From the IMG/VR virus record IMGVR_UViG_3300035701_000046, positions 1-52,717 of that record: a DNA stretch of 52,717 nt. The stretch is one strand, 5' to 3'. Under the pieces are notes generated by a model that was not told the DNA's origin, searched no databases, and worked only from the letters and a program-made list of their open reading frames with translations. Position numbers and translations under genes: made by a program. Within the stretch, counting starts at the first letter, position 1. Each line of letters begins with the position of its first letter. The DNA is from a virus. This document shows, in pieces, positions 7,684-14,924 of the stretch.

Positions 7684-7983
7684 CTAGCCCTCCACCGGAT
7701 CGTATGTCGCCGCGAAGATGTCCGGCTTGCAGGGATAGAGTTCGCCCTTGACGCCGCGTATGATGTAGTCTCCCCACGACACAGATAACGTGCCCTCTTT
7801 TGTGCCAATCAACAGCCGATGGCGGGCTGTATCTGTTGGATCAATAAACAGCGCACCTTCTCCGATCGGCTCATTCCACGCGAGATTCAGCCAGTTCGGC
7901 CACTCGCTGTTGTCCGACCGCCTAGCCTCCGTCATTTGGAAAGCCTCAATCACAACCGGCTTTTTCCTGAACTTGTAGTTCAT
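7684..7983 (-). CDS. Conserved phage protein with GDYIIRGVKGE motif
   Basis: This 99-residue protein begins MNYKFRKKPVVIEAFQM and ends WGDYIIRGVKGELYPCKPDIFAATYDPV. That is a widespread phage family of unknown function, and both ends match what I know of it. GGAAGGAG precedes ATG 7983. The length is normal for the family, so the TAG stop is the natural end even though the frame stays open beyond it. Confidence 0.85.
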   Translation of the reverse strand: MNYKFRKKPVVIEAFQMTEARRSDNSEWPNWLNLAWNEPIGEGALFIDPTDTARHRLLIGTKEGTLSVSWGDYIIRGVKGELYPCKPDIFAATYDPVEG

Positions 7984-8012
7984 CTCGTCTCCTTCCGCCC
8001 GCCGTAGCGGGG

Positions 8013-8294
8013 TTACTTCCCCTCTTGTCCGAACACCTCGGCGCGGATCGCGGCCTTGTGACAGGAGAACGCGCACGGCGTTTCTTCGCATTCACAGAGG
8101 CTATCGTGAAATGCATCCGACAAAGCCAGAATCTCTCTCAACCTCTCTCGCAGCGTGGCGATCTCCTCCCGCTGTGCCGCGTCGTGGGAATCAATAAAAT
8201 CTTGCGCCGCGTTTCGTTCTGATGGAGTTGGGCTGTTTAGCGAGCGCATCTGATATTCAAATACTTCCCTCGTCAACGCCCTGCTATCGGTCAT
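8013..8294 (-). CDS. Hypothetical protein with central coiled coil
   Basis: A 93-residue protein, MTDSRALTREVFEYQMRSL..., with a helical REEIATLRERLREILALSDAF stretch and a C-terminal cysteine cluster (CECEETPCAFSCH). ATG 8294 overlaps the upstream stop by four bases and has GGAGGGAGA before it. Function unknown. Confidence 0.7.
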   Translation of the reverse strand: MTDSRALTREVFEYQMRSLNSPTPSERNAAQDFIDSHDAAQREEIATLRERLREILALSDAFHDSLCECEETPCAFSCHKAAIRAEVFGQEGK

Positions 8295-8647
8295 TCTCTC
8301 CCTCCTTTCCATTCTTCCCAGTCTTCACCATCGGATAACACAGCAAACTTCCATACCCAAGAAGACCCGTCTACGTAGAGCCTAGGAAAATCCCAAATGT
8401 TCTGCTCATCGGACGTATACCGAACACGCTCCAGGGGAAGTCCTGGCATCTGTATTTCGTGGCAACGCTGCCCGCGCCACACTAGGAACGCATACCGGCC
8501 CTCCCCGTAGTCCAGCCCCGGCACCCTCACCCATGACAGATCCAACTTGTCGCAATCAGTGACGAAGTGCTTGATGTTGTTTATGGCGTTCTCCTCGGTG
8601 GCTCCGTCAACCGGCCCCGCCCCGGGATTAATTATTACCATGCTCAT
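8291..8647 (-). CDS. Conserved phage hypothetical protein (INPGAGPV family)
   Basis: This 118-residue protein starts MSMVIINPGAGPVDGATEENA and contains LPLERVRYTSDEQNIWDFPR and LYVDGSSWVWKFA. I recognise this combination from a phage family of unknown function. The family is usually about this length. It is followed by a coupled small gene. Confidence 0.8.
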   Translation of the reverse strand: MSMVIINPGAGPVDGATEENAINNIKHFVTDCDKLDLSWVRVPGLDYGEGRYAFLVWRGQRCHEIQMPGLPLERVRYTSDEQNIWDFPRLYVDGSSWVWKFAVLSDGEDWEEWKGGRE

Positions 8648-8667
8648 TTCCCTCTCCCTCCGTTAGT

Positions 8668-8732
8668 GGGGCGCTGGCCGCGTGGTCCCGAATTGGACAT
8701 TTGCGGAACTCCCACACAGTCACCAGCGCCCC
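8668..8732. other. Long-loop inverted repeat between genes
   Basis: GGGGCGCTGG (8668-8677) and CCAGCGCCCC (8723-8732) form a perfect 10-base GC-rich stem closing a 45-base loop. It lies between two leftward genes, about 20 bases before the start of the downstream one. No T-run follows, so it is not a classical terminator. The element at 42282-42349 is similar in design. Confidence 0.5.
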
Positions 8733-8759
8733 GTATCTTGCCCCGCGTGTCGGTTGAAC

Positions 8760-9107
8760 CTAGACGGGGAGCTTCCCCTGTCGATCTTCCGGGGGGATCG
8801 AGGTCTCTCGCACGAGCGCGCCGTTATCCTTGCGGAACCACATTTTCTTGTCGTCGGTGAAGTTGAGAACGACCTTGCACGAGACATTCCTGTATTCCCG
8901 ACCGGTTGAGATCTTCATCGCCGCGATCGTCGCATCGGCTTTGGCAAGTGCGATCTGCGCTCCGATCTCTTTCGCGAGGGAAGCCTTTTGCTCTTCGAGC
9001 GTTTCGATTCTTTGGGTCCGTTCCGCGAGGATGGACCCGGCTTCCTTGATTTCTTCGGGCGTCAATTCGCAGGCGACGTACAAGGTTTCGGTGATATCCT
9101 CGGCCAT
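8760..9107 (-). CDS. Conserved phage coiled-coil protein
   Basis: This 115-residue protein has a helical N-terminal two thirds (EEIKEAGSILAERTQRIETLEEQKASL) and a C-terminal strand region with STGREYRNVSCKVVLNF. The GREYR-x-V-x-C-x-V-x-L-x-F pattern occurs in unassigned phage proteins placed near single-strand-binding or recombination genes. Its biochemical role is unknown. Confidence 0.75.
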   Translation of the reverse strand: MAEDITETLYVACELTPEEIKEAGSILAERTQRIETLEEQKASLAKEIGAQIALAKADATIAAMKISTGREYRNVSCKVVLNFTDDKKMWFRKDNGALVRETSIPPEDRQGKLPV

Positions 9108-9108
9108 A

Positions 9109-9393
9109 TTAGCTCCCTTCGCTTTTCTGTGAGTGGCCTTTTTCGTAACTCCCGTTCTTCAAGGCTTTCCAGTCTTCGTCTTTCATGCGGCGGTAACGAC
9201 CTTTGAGGATGCGGCGGCATTCGTAGCAAAGGCATCGCGGCACAAAATCCCAAATGCCATCTTCGAAGATCTTATACGGACCCCCCAAATCCCAGCTCGA
9301 TGAATCACAATATCCGCATCGGGCTTCTGGACTCCTGGCAGGGCCGTCATCCAATCCCTCTTCGCCGTTATCGTCACGTTCTCTTTGCCTCAT
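9109..9393 (-). CDS. Zinc-finger protein, paralogue of 9713-9925
   Basis: From ATG 9393 the 94-residue product contains CGYCDSSSWDLGG and RCLCYECRR with a basic tail, a four-cysteine zinc module. The pattern CGYC, DG-x-WD, V-x-R-x-LC-x2-CR, G-x2-R is shared with the protein at 9713-9925, so the two arose by duplication. The start overlaps the upstream stop (ATGA). Confidence 0.7.
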   Translation of the reverse strand: MRQRERDDNGEEGLDDGPARSPEARCGYCDSSSWDLGGPYKIFEDGIWDFVPRCLCYECRRILKGRYRRMKDEDWKALKNGSYEKGHSQKSEGS

Positions 9394-9728
9394 TCGAACT
9401 TCCACTTTTCCTTCATCCGGGCGATGAGATCCCGCTCCTCGCCTTTTTTGGACCGCTGCGATGCGTCCATCCACCGTTCCCAATAGCGAACCGCTTTCTT
9501 GAGATCCCGGCGCATCGCGTCCTTCTCGCGGATGAGTTCCTGAGTTTGCTCGAAGACGTTCTTATTCCTGAGTACCGCTATCTCAAAAGCCTGGGTGGTG
9601 ATCACCATCGAGCGGTTCAGCTCGCGGAGCGCACGCTTCCGGCGATCAGACTTCCTCTTGGTTTGTTCTAGCTGCTCCTGGAGATTTCCTACCAATTCTC
9701 CCGCCGCTCTTTCTATTTGGTCTGACAT
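9390..9728 (-). CDS. Coiled-coil hypothetical protein
   Basis: A 112-residue, strongly charged, almost entirely helical protein (MSDQIERAAGELVGNLQ..., TKRKSDRRKRALRELNRSM). GAGGGAAAC precedes ATG 9728. It is sandwiched between the two paralogous zinc-finger genes. No family is recognised. Confidence 0.7.
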   Translation of the reverse strand: MSDQIERAAGELVGNLQEQLEQTKRKSDRRKRALRELNRSMVITTQAFEIAVLRNKNVFEQTQELIREKDAMRRDLKKAVRYWERWMDASQRSKKGEERDLIARMKEKWKFE

Positions 9729-9925
9729 GTTTCCCTCACGTATCTGAAGTTCCCTCGGAAATACTTCCGGCACGTACCGCATAGTCTTCGTGCGACTGGG
9801 TCCCAACTGCCGTCTTCACATCGAAGCTGCGCGGGGCGACTTACGTCGTCGCTTGGGGAGCAGCAGTATCCGCACTTTTCCCTTGGGATCTCCCGAGTAT
9901 CTCTTTCGTCATCATCTCGTCGCAT
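9713..9925 (-). CDS. Zinc-finger protein, paralogue of 9109-9393
   Basis: A 70-residue protein, MRRDDDERDTREIPREKCGYC..., with CGYC and CGTCR pairs spaced as in the neighbouring paralogue and with the same DGSWDPVARRLC core. ATG 9925 lies inside the 3' end of the upstream gene (85-base overlap) and lacks a good ribosome site, so the start is uncertain. The paralogy makes the gene itself credible. Confidence 0.6.
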   Translation of the reverse strand: MRRDDDERDTREIPREKCGYCCSPSDDVSRPAQLRCEDGSWDPVARRLCGTCRKYFRGNFRYVRETCQTK

Positions 9926-10089
9926 TTTGAGCACCGATAGAGAATCGTTGTGACGCCAAACGACAAGCGTTCGAGCGTCTTCATTGTGCCGTCAGTGTCG
10001 TCGGAGGAACCTTCGCCGCTGACTTGTGCCGCAGCCGGAGAAGCGTAGAATCTCTCGACCTCTTTGTAGTCGTGTTCACATTCGCTCAT
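9841..10089 (-). CDS. Small zinc-ribbon protein with CSKCDEMMTKEILG motif
   Basis: An 82-residue protein starting MSECEHDYKEVERFYASP. It carries the CxxC pair YRCSKCDEMMTKEILG, the usual ending of a family of small phage zinc proteins, followed by a 15-residue extension that overlaps the next gene. GAGAGGTG precedes ATG 10089. It is the first gene after the promoter at 10119-10148. Confidence 0.7.
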   Translation of the reverse strand: MSECEHDYKEVERFYASPAAAQVSGEGSSDDTDGTMKTLERLSFGVTTILYRCSKCDEMMTKEILGRSQGKSADTAAPQATT

Positions 10090-10118
10090 GTGACGCACCT
10101 CTCTTCACAGGAGGAACG

Positions 10119-10148
10119 ATCATCCCACAGAGGCGATGCCTTTGTCAA
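10119..10148 (-). promoter_or_regulatory. Leftward promoter, TTGACA type
   Basis: On the minus strand TTGACA (10148-10143) is followed 18 bases later by GATGAT (10124-10119) and then CG. The flanks AATAATTCTTGACAA and GTG-x-GA-x2-ATCG are shared with the sites at 12634 and 37375. It would drive the small-gene block starting at 10089. Confidence 0.6.
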
Positions 10149-10182
10149 GAATTATTGTAGTTTACAAGCAGGAGATCGACAG

Positions 10183-10704
10183 TCAATCGGGCCAGGAATC
10201 CGTGCAATCCGTCTCGGGCCGTAAAGGCTTGTCCCACGAGTCTGTCACCGGGGCCTCGGCTTCTCGCGCTCGGGCGAGCGCCTTACAATACTCCGAGGTC
10301 CAGTATTCACTCGCGAGGTCTCCGATGCTCAGGCGGGAAAAATGGTGGGCAAGAAGCCAATCGACGAAGCCGGTCCCGATCTGGATGCGCTCGCGGTAGA
10401 GTGGCCCCCACTCGGCTTCTCGGGAGAATGGCGGCAACTCCCGCCACCTCGCATTGTGCTCCGGGAACATTTCCTGGCGTAGGTGCGCCATCATCCGGTG
10501 GACACGCTCGAAGTATCGAGGGGAACTGATCTGTGGCGCTGAGACCCCGTTCGACTTCTTGAACGCTTTTCGGAAATGCTCTATGATCTCCTGGAGTGCC
10601 CGGCGATCAAGCGTGATCGGATCGAGGGGATTGTCGCCGCGCGGGCGCAGCGGGGGACCTACAACGAAGGAAAGCTCAGGCTCGTGGCAACGCTTTGTCG
10701 TCAT
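10183..10704 (-). CDS. Hypothetical protein, 173 residues
   Basis: The protein MTTKRCHEPELSFVVGPPL... has a helical middle (LQEIIEHFRKAF, ERVHRMMAHLRQEMFP) and an aromatic-rich C-terminal half. It is the first leftward gene after the divergent control region. AGGTAGGT lies upstream of ATG 10704, and a TTG at 10722 is an alternative. No family is recognised. Confidence 0.65.
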   Translation of the reverse strand: MTTKRCHEPELSFVVGPPLRPRGDNPLDPITLDRRALQEIIEHFRKAFKKSNGVSAPQISSPRYFERVHRMMAHLRQEMFPEHNARWRELPPFSREAEWGPLYRERIQIGTGFVDWLLAHHFSRLSIGDLASEYWTSEYCKALARAREAEAPVTDSWDKPLRPETDCTDSWPD

Positions 10705-10833
10705 CGTCGGACCTACCTTCAACGGAATGTGGAGCGGAAAGGCGAGACCAACGGATACGCTCCAATTCTACAGAGACCCTGCCTCATGGCAAGGCCGTTT
10801 TCCGCGAGCGGGGGACAAACCTGTGGGAAAAAG

Positions 10834-10842
10834 TTATCCACA
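10834..10842 (+). promoter_or_regulatory. DnaA-box match
   Basis: TTATCCACA is the consensus DnaA box. It is followed by TTTTTTTTCGAG. The copy at 44310 has the same 21-base frame, TTATCCACA-N8-CGAG. A near-inverted TGTGGGAAA lies 4 bases upstream. Confidence 0.5.
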
Positions 10843-11121
10843 TTTTTTTTCGAGCCAGGGCAAAAAAGACTTGCGGTATAAGCTAAGTCGGCGTTTATAG
10901 TCTTGACTCGTGTGATACCCTGCGACGGGGTGGGCGGGGAATAAGCATGTACAAGCATCTGTGGTAACCCGGTCGAAGACCGACTGCCGGAGTGGAACCT
11001 CTCCAAAACCATCTTTCTACACAAGTTCCAATCCGCCAGGAACCCCCCGAGAACGGTGTGGGGTAGCAGGAAACCCCTACAGCCTCCGCCTTCCGTTCAG
11101 GCACAAGGATCCCTGGCTTGG

Positions 11122-11171
11122 ACAAAACGATACCGATGGCTTGGGAGGGTAAACAAAACGGTATCGCTGGC
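11122..11171. repeat. Pair of 19-base operator-like sites
   Basis: Copies at 11122-11140 and 11153-11171 fit ACAAAACGRTAYCGNTGGC and differ at three positions. Their starts are 31 bases apart, about three helical turns. The CGATACCG and CGGTATCG cores are also mutual inverted repeats. They sit 129 bases before the vWA gene start, as expected for paired repressor or initiator sites. Confidence 0.5.
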
Positions 11172-11299
11172 ACCACCCAACCCCACCGAGCGGCTCGCGA
11201 GCCAGCTCGCTCGCGAATCCGAATAGCAGTCGGTCCCCCCGTCAAAGAGAGTCGCCCCCAAGAGGCCCGGATTCTGTGTCCAGTTGTAAGGAGGTTTCC

Positions 11300-11920
11300 A
11301 TGATAGAAATCATCTGTATTCTTGACCGAAGTGGGTCAATGACGAGGATAAAGAACGATGCGATCGGATCCTTCAACACGTTCCTGACCGAGCAGCAGAA
11401 GGTCCCCGGTGACGCGGTCGTGACGGTGGTGCTTTTCAACGACGAGTACCGGGCGCTCTATGAGCAGAAACCGCTCGCGGAGGTCCCGCTCTTGACCGAA
11501 GAGACGTATCAGACGACTGGGTCCACGGCGCTCCTCCACGCGATCTGCCGGACCCTCGAAGCTCCCGACAAGCCGGAGCGCGGTATCGTCGTGATCCTCA
11601 CGGATGGCGAGGAGAACGCTTCCCCGGTGGAGTACACCAAGGAACGCGCGGCGAAGGCCGTGAAGGCGCTGGAGGACAAGGGCTGGCAGGTCCACTATCT
11701 GGCGGCGAACCAGGATGCGTTCGCGGAAGGGGCGGCCCTCGGGATCACCCATACGTTGAACTATGCCGCGACGCCCGATGGAATCCGGCACGCTTATGCG
11801 GTGGCCGGTCAATCGACGATGTGCTATCGTACCGGATTCCCGCCGCATGTGACGTTGCCCGATGGGACGACGGCGGATCCGATCGCGTTCCAGAGCACGA
11901 CGACCGATGGAAAAGACTGA
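11300..11920 (+). CDS. von Willebrand factor type A domain protein
   Basis: This 206-residue protein is a single vWA domain. The metal-binding DxSxS motif is ILDRSGSM at residues 7-14, a TGSTALLHAI segment gives the conserved threonine, and VVILTDGEENAS gives the conserved Asp. vWA domains bind partner proteins through a metal ion, and free-standing phage versions are known but their role is not settled. AAGGAGG lies 7 bases before ATG 11300. It overlaps the DNA methyltransferase gene by 14 bases, so the two are probably co-translated. Confidence 0.85.
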   Translation: MIEIICILDRSGSMTRIKNDAIGSFNTFLTEQQKVPGDAVVTVVLFNDEYRALYEQKPLAEVPLLTEETYQTTGSTALLHAICRTLEAPDKPERGIVVILTDGEENASPVEYTKERAAKAVKALEDKGWQVHYLAANQDAFAEGAALGITHTLNYAATPDGIRHAYAVAGQSTMCYRTGFPPHVTLPDGTTADPIAFQSTTTDGKD

Positions 11921-12626
11921 CCGGATTCTCACTGGGGATGCCCTGACCGTTCTCGGGACGCTTGATTCGGAGAGCGTCCAATGCTGTGTCACGTCGCCCC
12001 CGTATTGGGGGCTACGTGACTACGGCACGGCGACGTGGGAAGGTGGGGACGCGGCGTGCGACCACAGGGTAGGTGGGCAGGTGCCGGACAACAAAGCTCC
12101 GGGCGCAATAGTAACCGGCCAACGACCGGGCGTTGACGCGAGCGTGTGCCGCAAGTGCGGTGCTTGTCGAATCGACGACCAACTCGGCCTTGAATCCACG
12201 CCGGAGGAGTATGTCGCCCACATGGAGGCGATCAAGGAACCAATGGCCGAGGCGTCTGCGGCAAGGTATGAATACTCGTTCGGCGGGGAAAAGAACATCC
12301 GACTAAAGGCAACAGATAAGCCAACCGCTCTTGTCGGAAACAGAGATGTCACCGATGGCCGTAACCGCCGCTCGGTCTGGACGATCACGACGAAGCCTTA
12401 CAAAGAGGCCCACTTCGCCACGTTCCCCCCGGAAATCCCCAAGCTGTGCATCCTCGCGGCAACGAGGCCGGGCGATGTCGTCCTCGACCCCTTCTTGGGG
12501 AGCGGGACGACGGCTGCGGTTGCCCTGGAATTCGGCAGGCGCTACATCGGGATCGAGCTGAAGGCGGAGTACGTCGAACTCGCGAGGATGCGGTTGAAAC
12601 AGACTAACGTCGGTCTCGGGATTTGA
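11907..12626 (+). CDS. DNA methyltransferase (N6-adenine or N4-cytosine), apparently shortened
   Basis: This 239-residue protein has catalytic motif TSPPYWGLRDYG near residue 30 and C-terminal SAM motif DPFLGSGTT near residue 200, the order of beta-class DNA methylases. A four-cysteine knuckle includes CRKCGAC. RNRRSVWTITTKPYKEAHFATFPPE matches the family in two pieces. The run EEYVAHMEAIKEPMAE joins two motifs that, in relatives I know, are separated by about 100 residues including an LGDSY segment. The protein may be inactive or of altered specificity. Confidence 0.85.
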   Translation: MEKTDRILTGDALTVLGTLDSESVQCCVTSPPYWGLRDYGTATWEGGDAACDHRVGGQVPDNKAPGAIVTGQRPGVDASVCRKCGACRIDDQLGLESTPEEYVAHMEAIKEPMAEASAARYEYSFGGEKNIRLKATDKPTALVGNRDVTDGRNRRSVWTITTKPYKEAHFATFPPEIPKLCILAATRPGDVVLDPFLGSGTTAAVALEFGRRYIGIELKAEYVELARMRLKQTNVGLGI

Positions 12627-12633
12627 ATAATTC

Positions 12634-12662
12634 TTGACAACCCCATCGGGACGTGAGAAGAT
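12634..12662 (+). promoter_or_regulatory. Rightward promoter, TTGACA type
   Basis: TTGACA (12634-12639), a 17-base spacer and GAAGAT (12657-12662). It shares AATAATTCTTGACAA and GTGAGA-x2-ATCG with the sites at 10119 and 37375. The start of the next gene lies 145 bases downstream, leaving a long 5' leader. Confidence 0.6.
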
Positions 12663-12806
12663 CGCCCGGCTAAGTTGTCGTTGTCCGAATTCCCCGTGTC
12701 CGCGAAAGCGGTGAGGAGCAAAGGCCCGGAACACTGTCTGTTCGCGGGCGATGGAATCCAAAGACAGCGCGGGGCAATTCGGTATCTCAAGGAAGGAAGG
12801 TTGACG

Positions 12807-13328
12807 GTGAAACTCATCGAGGCGATGAAGCGGATCAAAGAGCTTCAGCAGAAGGCGGACGATATCAAGAAGAAGGTCGCGGATAACTGCGCCCTTCTCT
12901 CGATCGAGACGCCGGTGTACGGGAAGGATCAGATCACGCAGATCACCGGCTGGCTCCAGTCGTGTTCGGACATCAGGAAAGAGATTCTGAGACTCCGAGT
13001 CGCGATTCAGCGGACGAATCTGGAGACCAAGGTCGAGGTCGATTTCGGCGAGCCTACGGGCCGCGTGACGAAGACGCTTGCCGAATGGATCCACCGGCGG
13101 CGCGATCTGGCGAAAGCGGATGAGACTCTCTGGATGTCTCTCACTGACCGGAATCTGAAAGAGCAGAGGGTTTCCTCGGGTCCGGCCCAGCCGGGTACGG
13201 ATATCACGATCATTCGGTTCTTCAACCCGGTACAGCGGGATCAGATGATCGCGCTTTACCGGGCGGAGCCGGGGATCATCGACCGGACGCTTGAAGTGAC
13301 GAATGCGATCACCGATCTGATCGAGTAG
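12807..13328 (+). CDS. DIP1984-like conserved protein
   Basis: This 173-residue helical protein starts VKLIEAMKRIKELQQKADD and has IQRTNLETKVEV, TKTLAEWIHRRRDLA and a C-terminal IIDRTLEVTNAITDL. The combination of a helical start, a RTNL segment and a tLxE-x2-xRRDxL segment resembles the DIP1984 family of unknown function. GTG 12807 is chosen because AAGG sits 6 bases upstream and the family begins MKL. A TTG at 12801 is an alternative. A longer upstream frame is open but reads poorly. Confidence 0.75.
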   Translation: MKLIEAMKRIKELQQKADDIKKKVADNCALLSIETPVYGKDQITQITGWLQSCSDIRKEILRLRVAIQRTNLETKVEVDFGEPTGRVTKTLAEWIHRRRDLAKADETLWMSLTDRNLKEQRVSSGPAQPGTDITIIRFFNPVQRDQMIALYRAEPGIIDRTLEVTNAITDLIE

Positions 13329-13359
13329 GTTTTTGTCGCAGCTTACGTGAGGAGATAAA

Positions 13360-13662
13360 AACCGGCAGTAGTGTAGCGACTCGACTACAGTTGAAACCCG
13401 TAGTCACGCCTGAAAGGGCACAGGTTTATGGAACCTGCAATTAAAAACCTCGTCGGACTTGAAATCCGATGCGATCCTTCAAGGATGCAAGGTTCAAGAC
13501 CCAAGGCAGTAAGGCTCAAGTCGAGTAAGGCAGCAAGACGCAAGAGAGTAAGGATGGAACGCTGAGGCCGCAAGGCGAGTAGGCGAATGTCCTCGGACAA
13601 GTTATCGTACTACACTCCGGCCCGGATACTTCTGAGGCTTCCCTCCTGGGAAGCTGCGATTT
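13360..13662 (+). ncRNA. Candidate structured non-coding RNA
   Basis: No credible gene fits here, but hairpins follow one another: GACTAC/GTAGTC (13383-13405), CAGGTT/AACCTG (13421-13437), CGTCGGA/TCCGATG with loop CTTGAAA (13451-13471), TGC-ATCC/GGAT-GCA (13470-13489), GGT/ACC (13491-13501), a GCC-GCAA-GGC GNRA hairpin (13567-13576) and GCTTCCC-TCCT-GGGAAGC (13637-13654), the last followed by GCGATTT like a weak terminator. TTGTCG and TAAAAA, 17 bases apart near 13336-13364, could be its promoter. The middle is purine-rich with repeated GTAAGG. It matches no RNA family I recognise. Confidence 0.5.
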
Positions 13663-13702
13663 AAGACGATTGTTGACGTTGAACAAGAAAGGGGAACGGA
13701 TA

Positions 13703-13867
13703 ATGGCTTTCAATCAAAACGAACTCGCGAAGAGAATCGCGGCGAAAGGCGAGATAAAGGCGGTTCAGGCCAAGGAAGCGATCCGCGAGACTCTTTACGA
13801 GTTGGCGCGGCTGAGCGACAAAGACCTAGCGCGGGTTCTCAAGAAGTATCAGGCCATTAGTTTCTGA
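13703..13867 (+). CDS. Small helical hypothetical protein
   Basis: A 54-residue basic, helical protein, MAFNQNELAKRIAAKGEIK..., ending LARVLKKYQAISF. GAAAGGGG lies 8-10 bases upstream of ATG 13703. Size and charge would suit a small DNA- or protein-binding factor, but there is no recognisable family. Confidence 0.65.
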   Translation: MAFNQNELAKRIAAKGEIKAVQAKEAIRETLYELARLSDKDLARVLKKYQAISF

Positions 13868-14078
13868 TCGAGGGAGCGCGGGTGCGTTCGACGACGAAAC
13901 CACGAGCAGCGAGAGCGATTCTTTCTGATGGGCTGTGGCCTGATCATCCTCCGGCTCTCTTGTGGCGGATGTCGTGAGGTGGTTCAGAAGCGGATAACAA
14001 GTTGGTGCGCTGGGTAGCTGATCGGCTCTCCCAATATCCCTGCCAATCCGCGACGCGCCTTTTCTTAGATTGTTCGAA

Positions 14079-14402
14079 ATGGAAGACAACAAACGCTGGA
14101 ATCGCACCGATCTCCCCGATGTGATGTTCGATCACGTTGTCACGATCGAGATTAATCATCCTTTACAGAGATTTCGCATCTTCTTTTCTGAGCAGTTCAC
14201 GAAGGATTTGACCGATTTCTGGGAGGCGACGGGACTCGGCCCACAGAAGGTGGAACCCGTCCCAGATGGCCCGCTGATGTTCCGTGGCGAATATAAATTG
14301 ATAGAAGGGAAATCTCTTTTTGAGTCTGTCAACGAGACTCTTTGTCAGATGCAGAAGACAAAGGCGTATCCGATGACACCGTCGAAGAAGTCGGTTCAAT
14401 GA
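14079..14402 (+). CDS. Hypothetical protein, 107 residues
   Basis: The frame MEDNKRWNRTDLPDVMF... has a protein-like composition and a beta-rich middle (VTIEINHPLQRFRIFFSEQ, LMFRGEYKLIEG). There is no clear ribosome site, and a TTG at 14070 is possible. It converges on the leftward helicase operon with 18 bases between. The opposite strand also has open frames, but they are rich in Arg and Leu like shadows. About 200 bases upstream (13868-14069) show nothing I can interpret. Confidence 0.5.
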   Translation: MEDNKRWNRTDLPDVMFDHVVTIEINHPLQRFRIFFSEQFTKDLTDFWEATGLGPQKVEPVPDGPLMFRGEYKLIEGKSLFESVNETLCQMQKTKAYPMTPSKKSVQ

Positions 14403-14420
14403 GGATCGCGCGGTAACAAG

Positions 14421-14696
14421 CTACGATACGCTCCTTTTCGTGTTGCAATTCTGCAAGGTCAGCGGAGCATCTGCGGGCGGTGGCCCTGATCGGAGCAGAT
14501 CGAGGGCAAGGGATAAGAGAGTTTGTGCATCTTCTGAAGCAACCGTTGCGCTCCACCATTCTTCCTCTATCTTGACCCAAAATCCGAATCGTATACCTAT
14601 CGCGGTATTGGCCCACCCCATTCGGAGTTCGCCATAGTCTGAAACGGGGTACCTGTTGAGAAGTTCTGAGATTTCTGTGTCGCATTTCATGAACAT
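14421..14696 (-). CDS. Hypothetical protein, 91 residues
   Basis: The protein MFMKCDTEISELLNRYP... contains VKIEEEWWSATVASEDAQTLLSLALDLLR, an alpha/beta mix. GGAGAG lies about 9 bases before ATG 14696, and a second Met two codons later is equally possible. It is the last gene of the leftward helicase operon. Confidence 0.65.
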   Translation of the reverse strand: MFMKCDTEISELLNRYPVSDYGELRMGWANTAIGIRFGFWVKIEEEWWSATVASEDAQTLLSLALDLLRSGPPPADAPLTLQNCNTKRSVS

Positions 14697-14717
14697 GACT
14701 CGTTCTCTCCAATCGCT

Positions 14718-14924
14718 TTATCCACGGTGAATTTGTAGGTCGTGCGCTTTCAGATAGTCGATGATCTTGTTGATCGCATCCCGGTTCTCGATCACGTACC
14801 GGATCATTTCTTGAGCCGGTTTCGTGGAAACTGGTTCGGGGTCAAGCGTGATATCGAGAATCTCAGGTAACGGTCGTGGGACCTCTGGATGGTCTTTCTC
14901 CTTGCTGGAATCCGTCTTTGTCAT
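14718..14924 (-). CDS. Small hypothetical protein
   Basis: A 68-residue protein, MTKTDSSKEKDHPEVPRPL..., with a proline-rich acidic first half and a helical second half (MIRYVIENRDAINKIIDYLKAH). Its start overlaps the helicase stop by four bases (ATGA), so it is translated together with the helicase. Confidence 0.7.
   Translation of the reverse strand: MTKTDSSKEKDHPEVPRPLPEILDITLDPEPVSTKPAQEMIRYVIENRDAINKIIDYLKAHDLQIHRG

Larger units (their letters stand above)
10705..11299. promoter_or_regulatory. Divergent control region, possible origin
   Basis: About 595 bases without a credible gene separate leftward from rightward transcription. It contains a DnaA-box match beside a T8 run (10834-10850), a possible rightward promoter (TTGCGG near 10872 and TATAGT 19 bases on), a CGGTC-GAA-GACCG hairpin, a pair of operator-like sites (11122-11171) and the palindrome GGCTCGCGAGCC (11192-11203). 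This arrangement fits a replication origin, a lysis/early switch, or both. Confidence 0.5.

Noticed and set aside
3851-8756. CAACCGACACGCGGG repeated at 3851-3865 and 8742-8756 (minus strand)
   Set aside because: A 15-base pair is expected by chance a few times in 53 kb on both strands, and the two positions differ in relation to genes.
13453-13469. A perfect anticodon-arm look-alike TCGGACTTGAAATCCGA, as in a serine (TGA) tRNA
   Set aside because: No matching acceptor stem, D arm or T arm can be placed at the right distances. It is better explained as one hairpin of the structured region.
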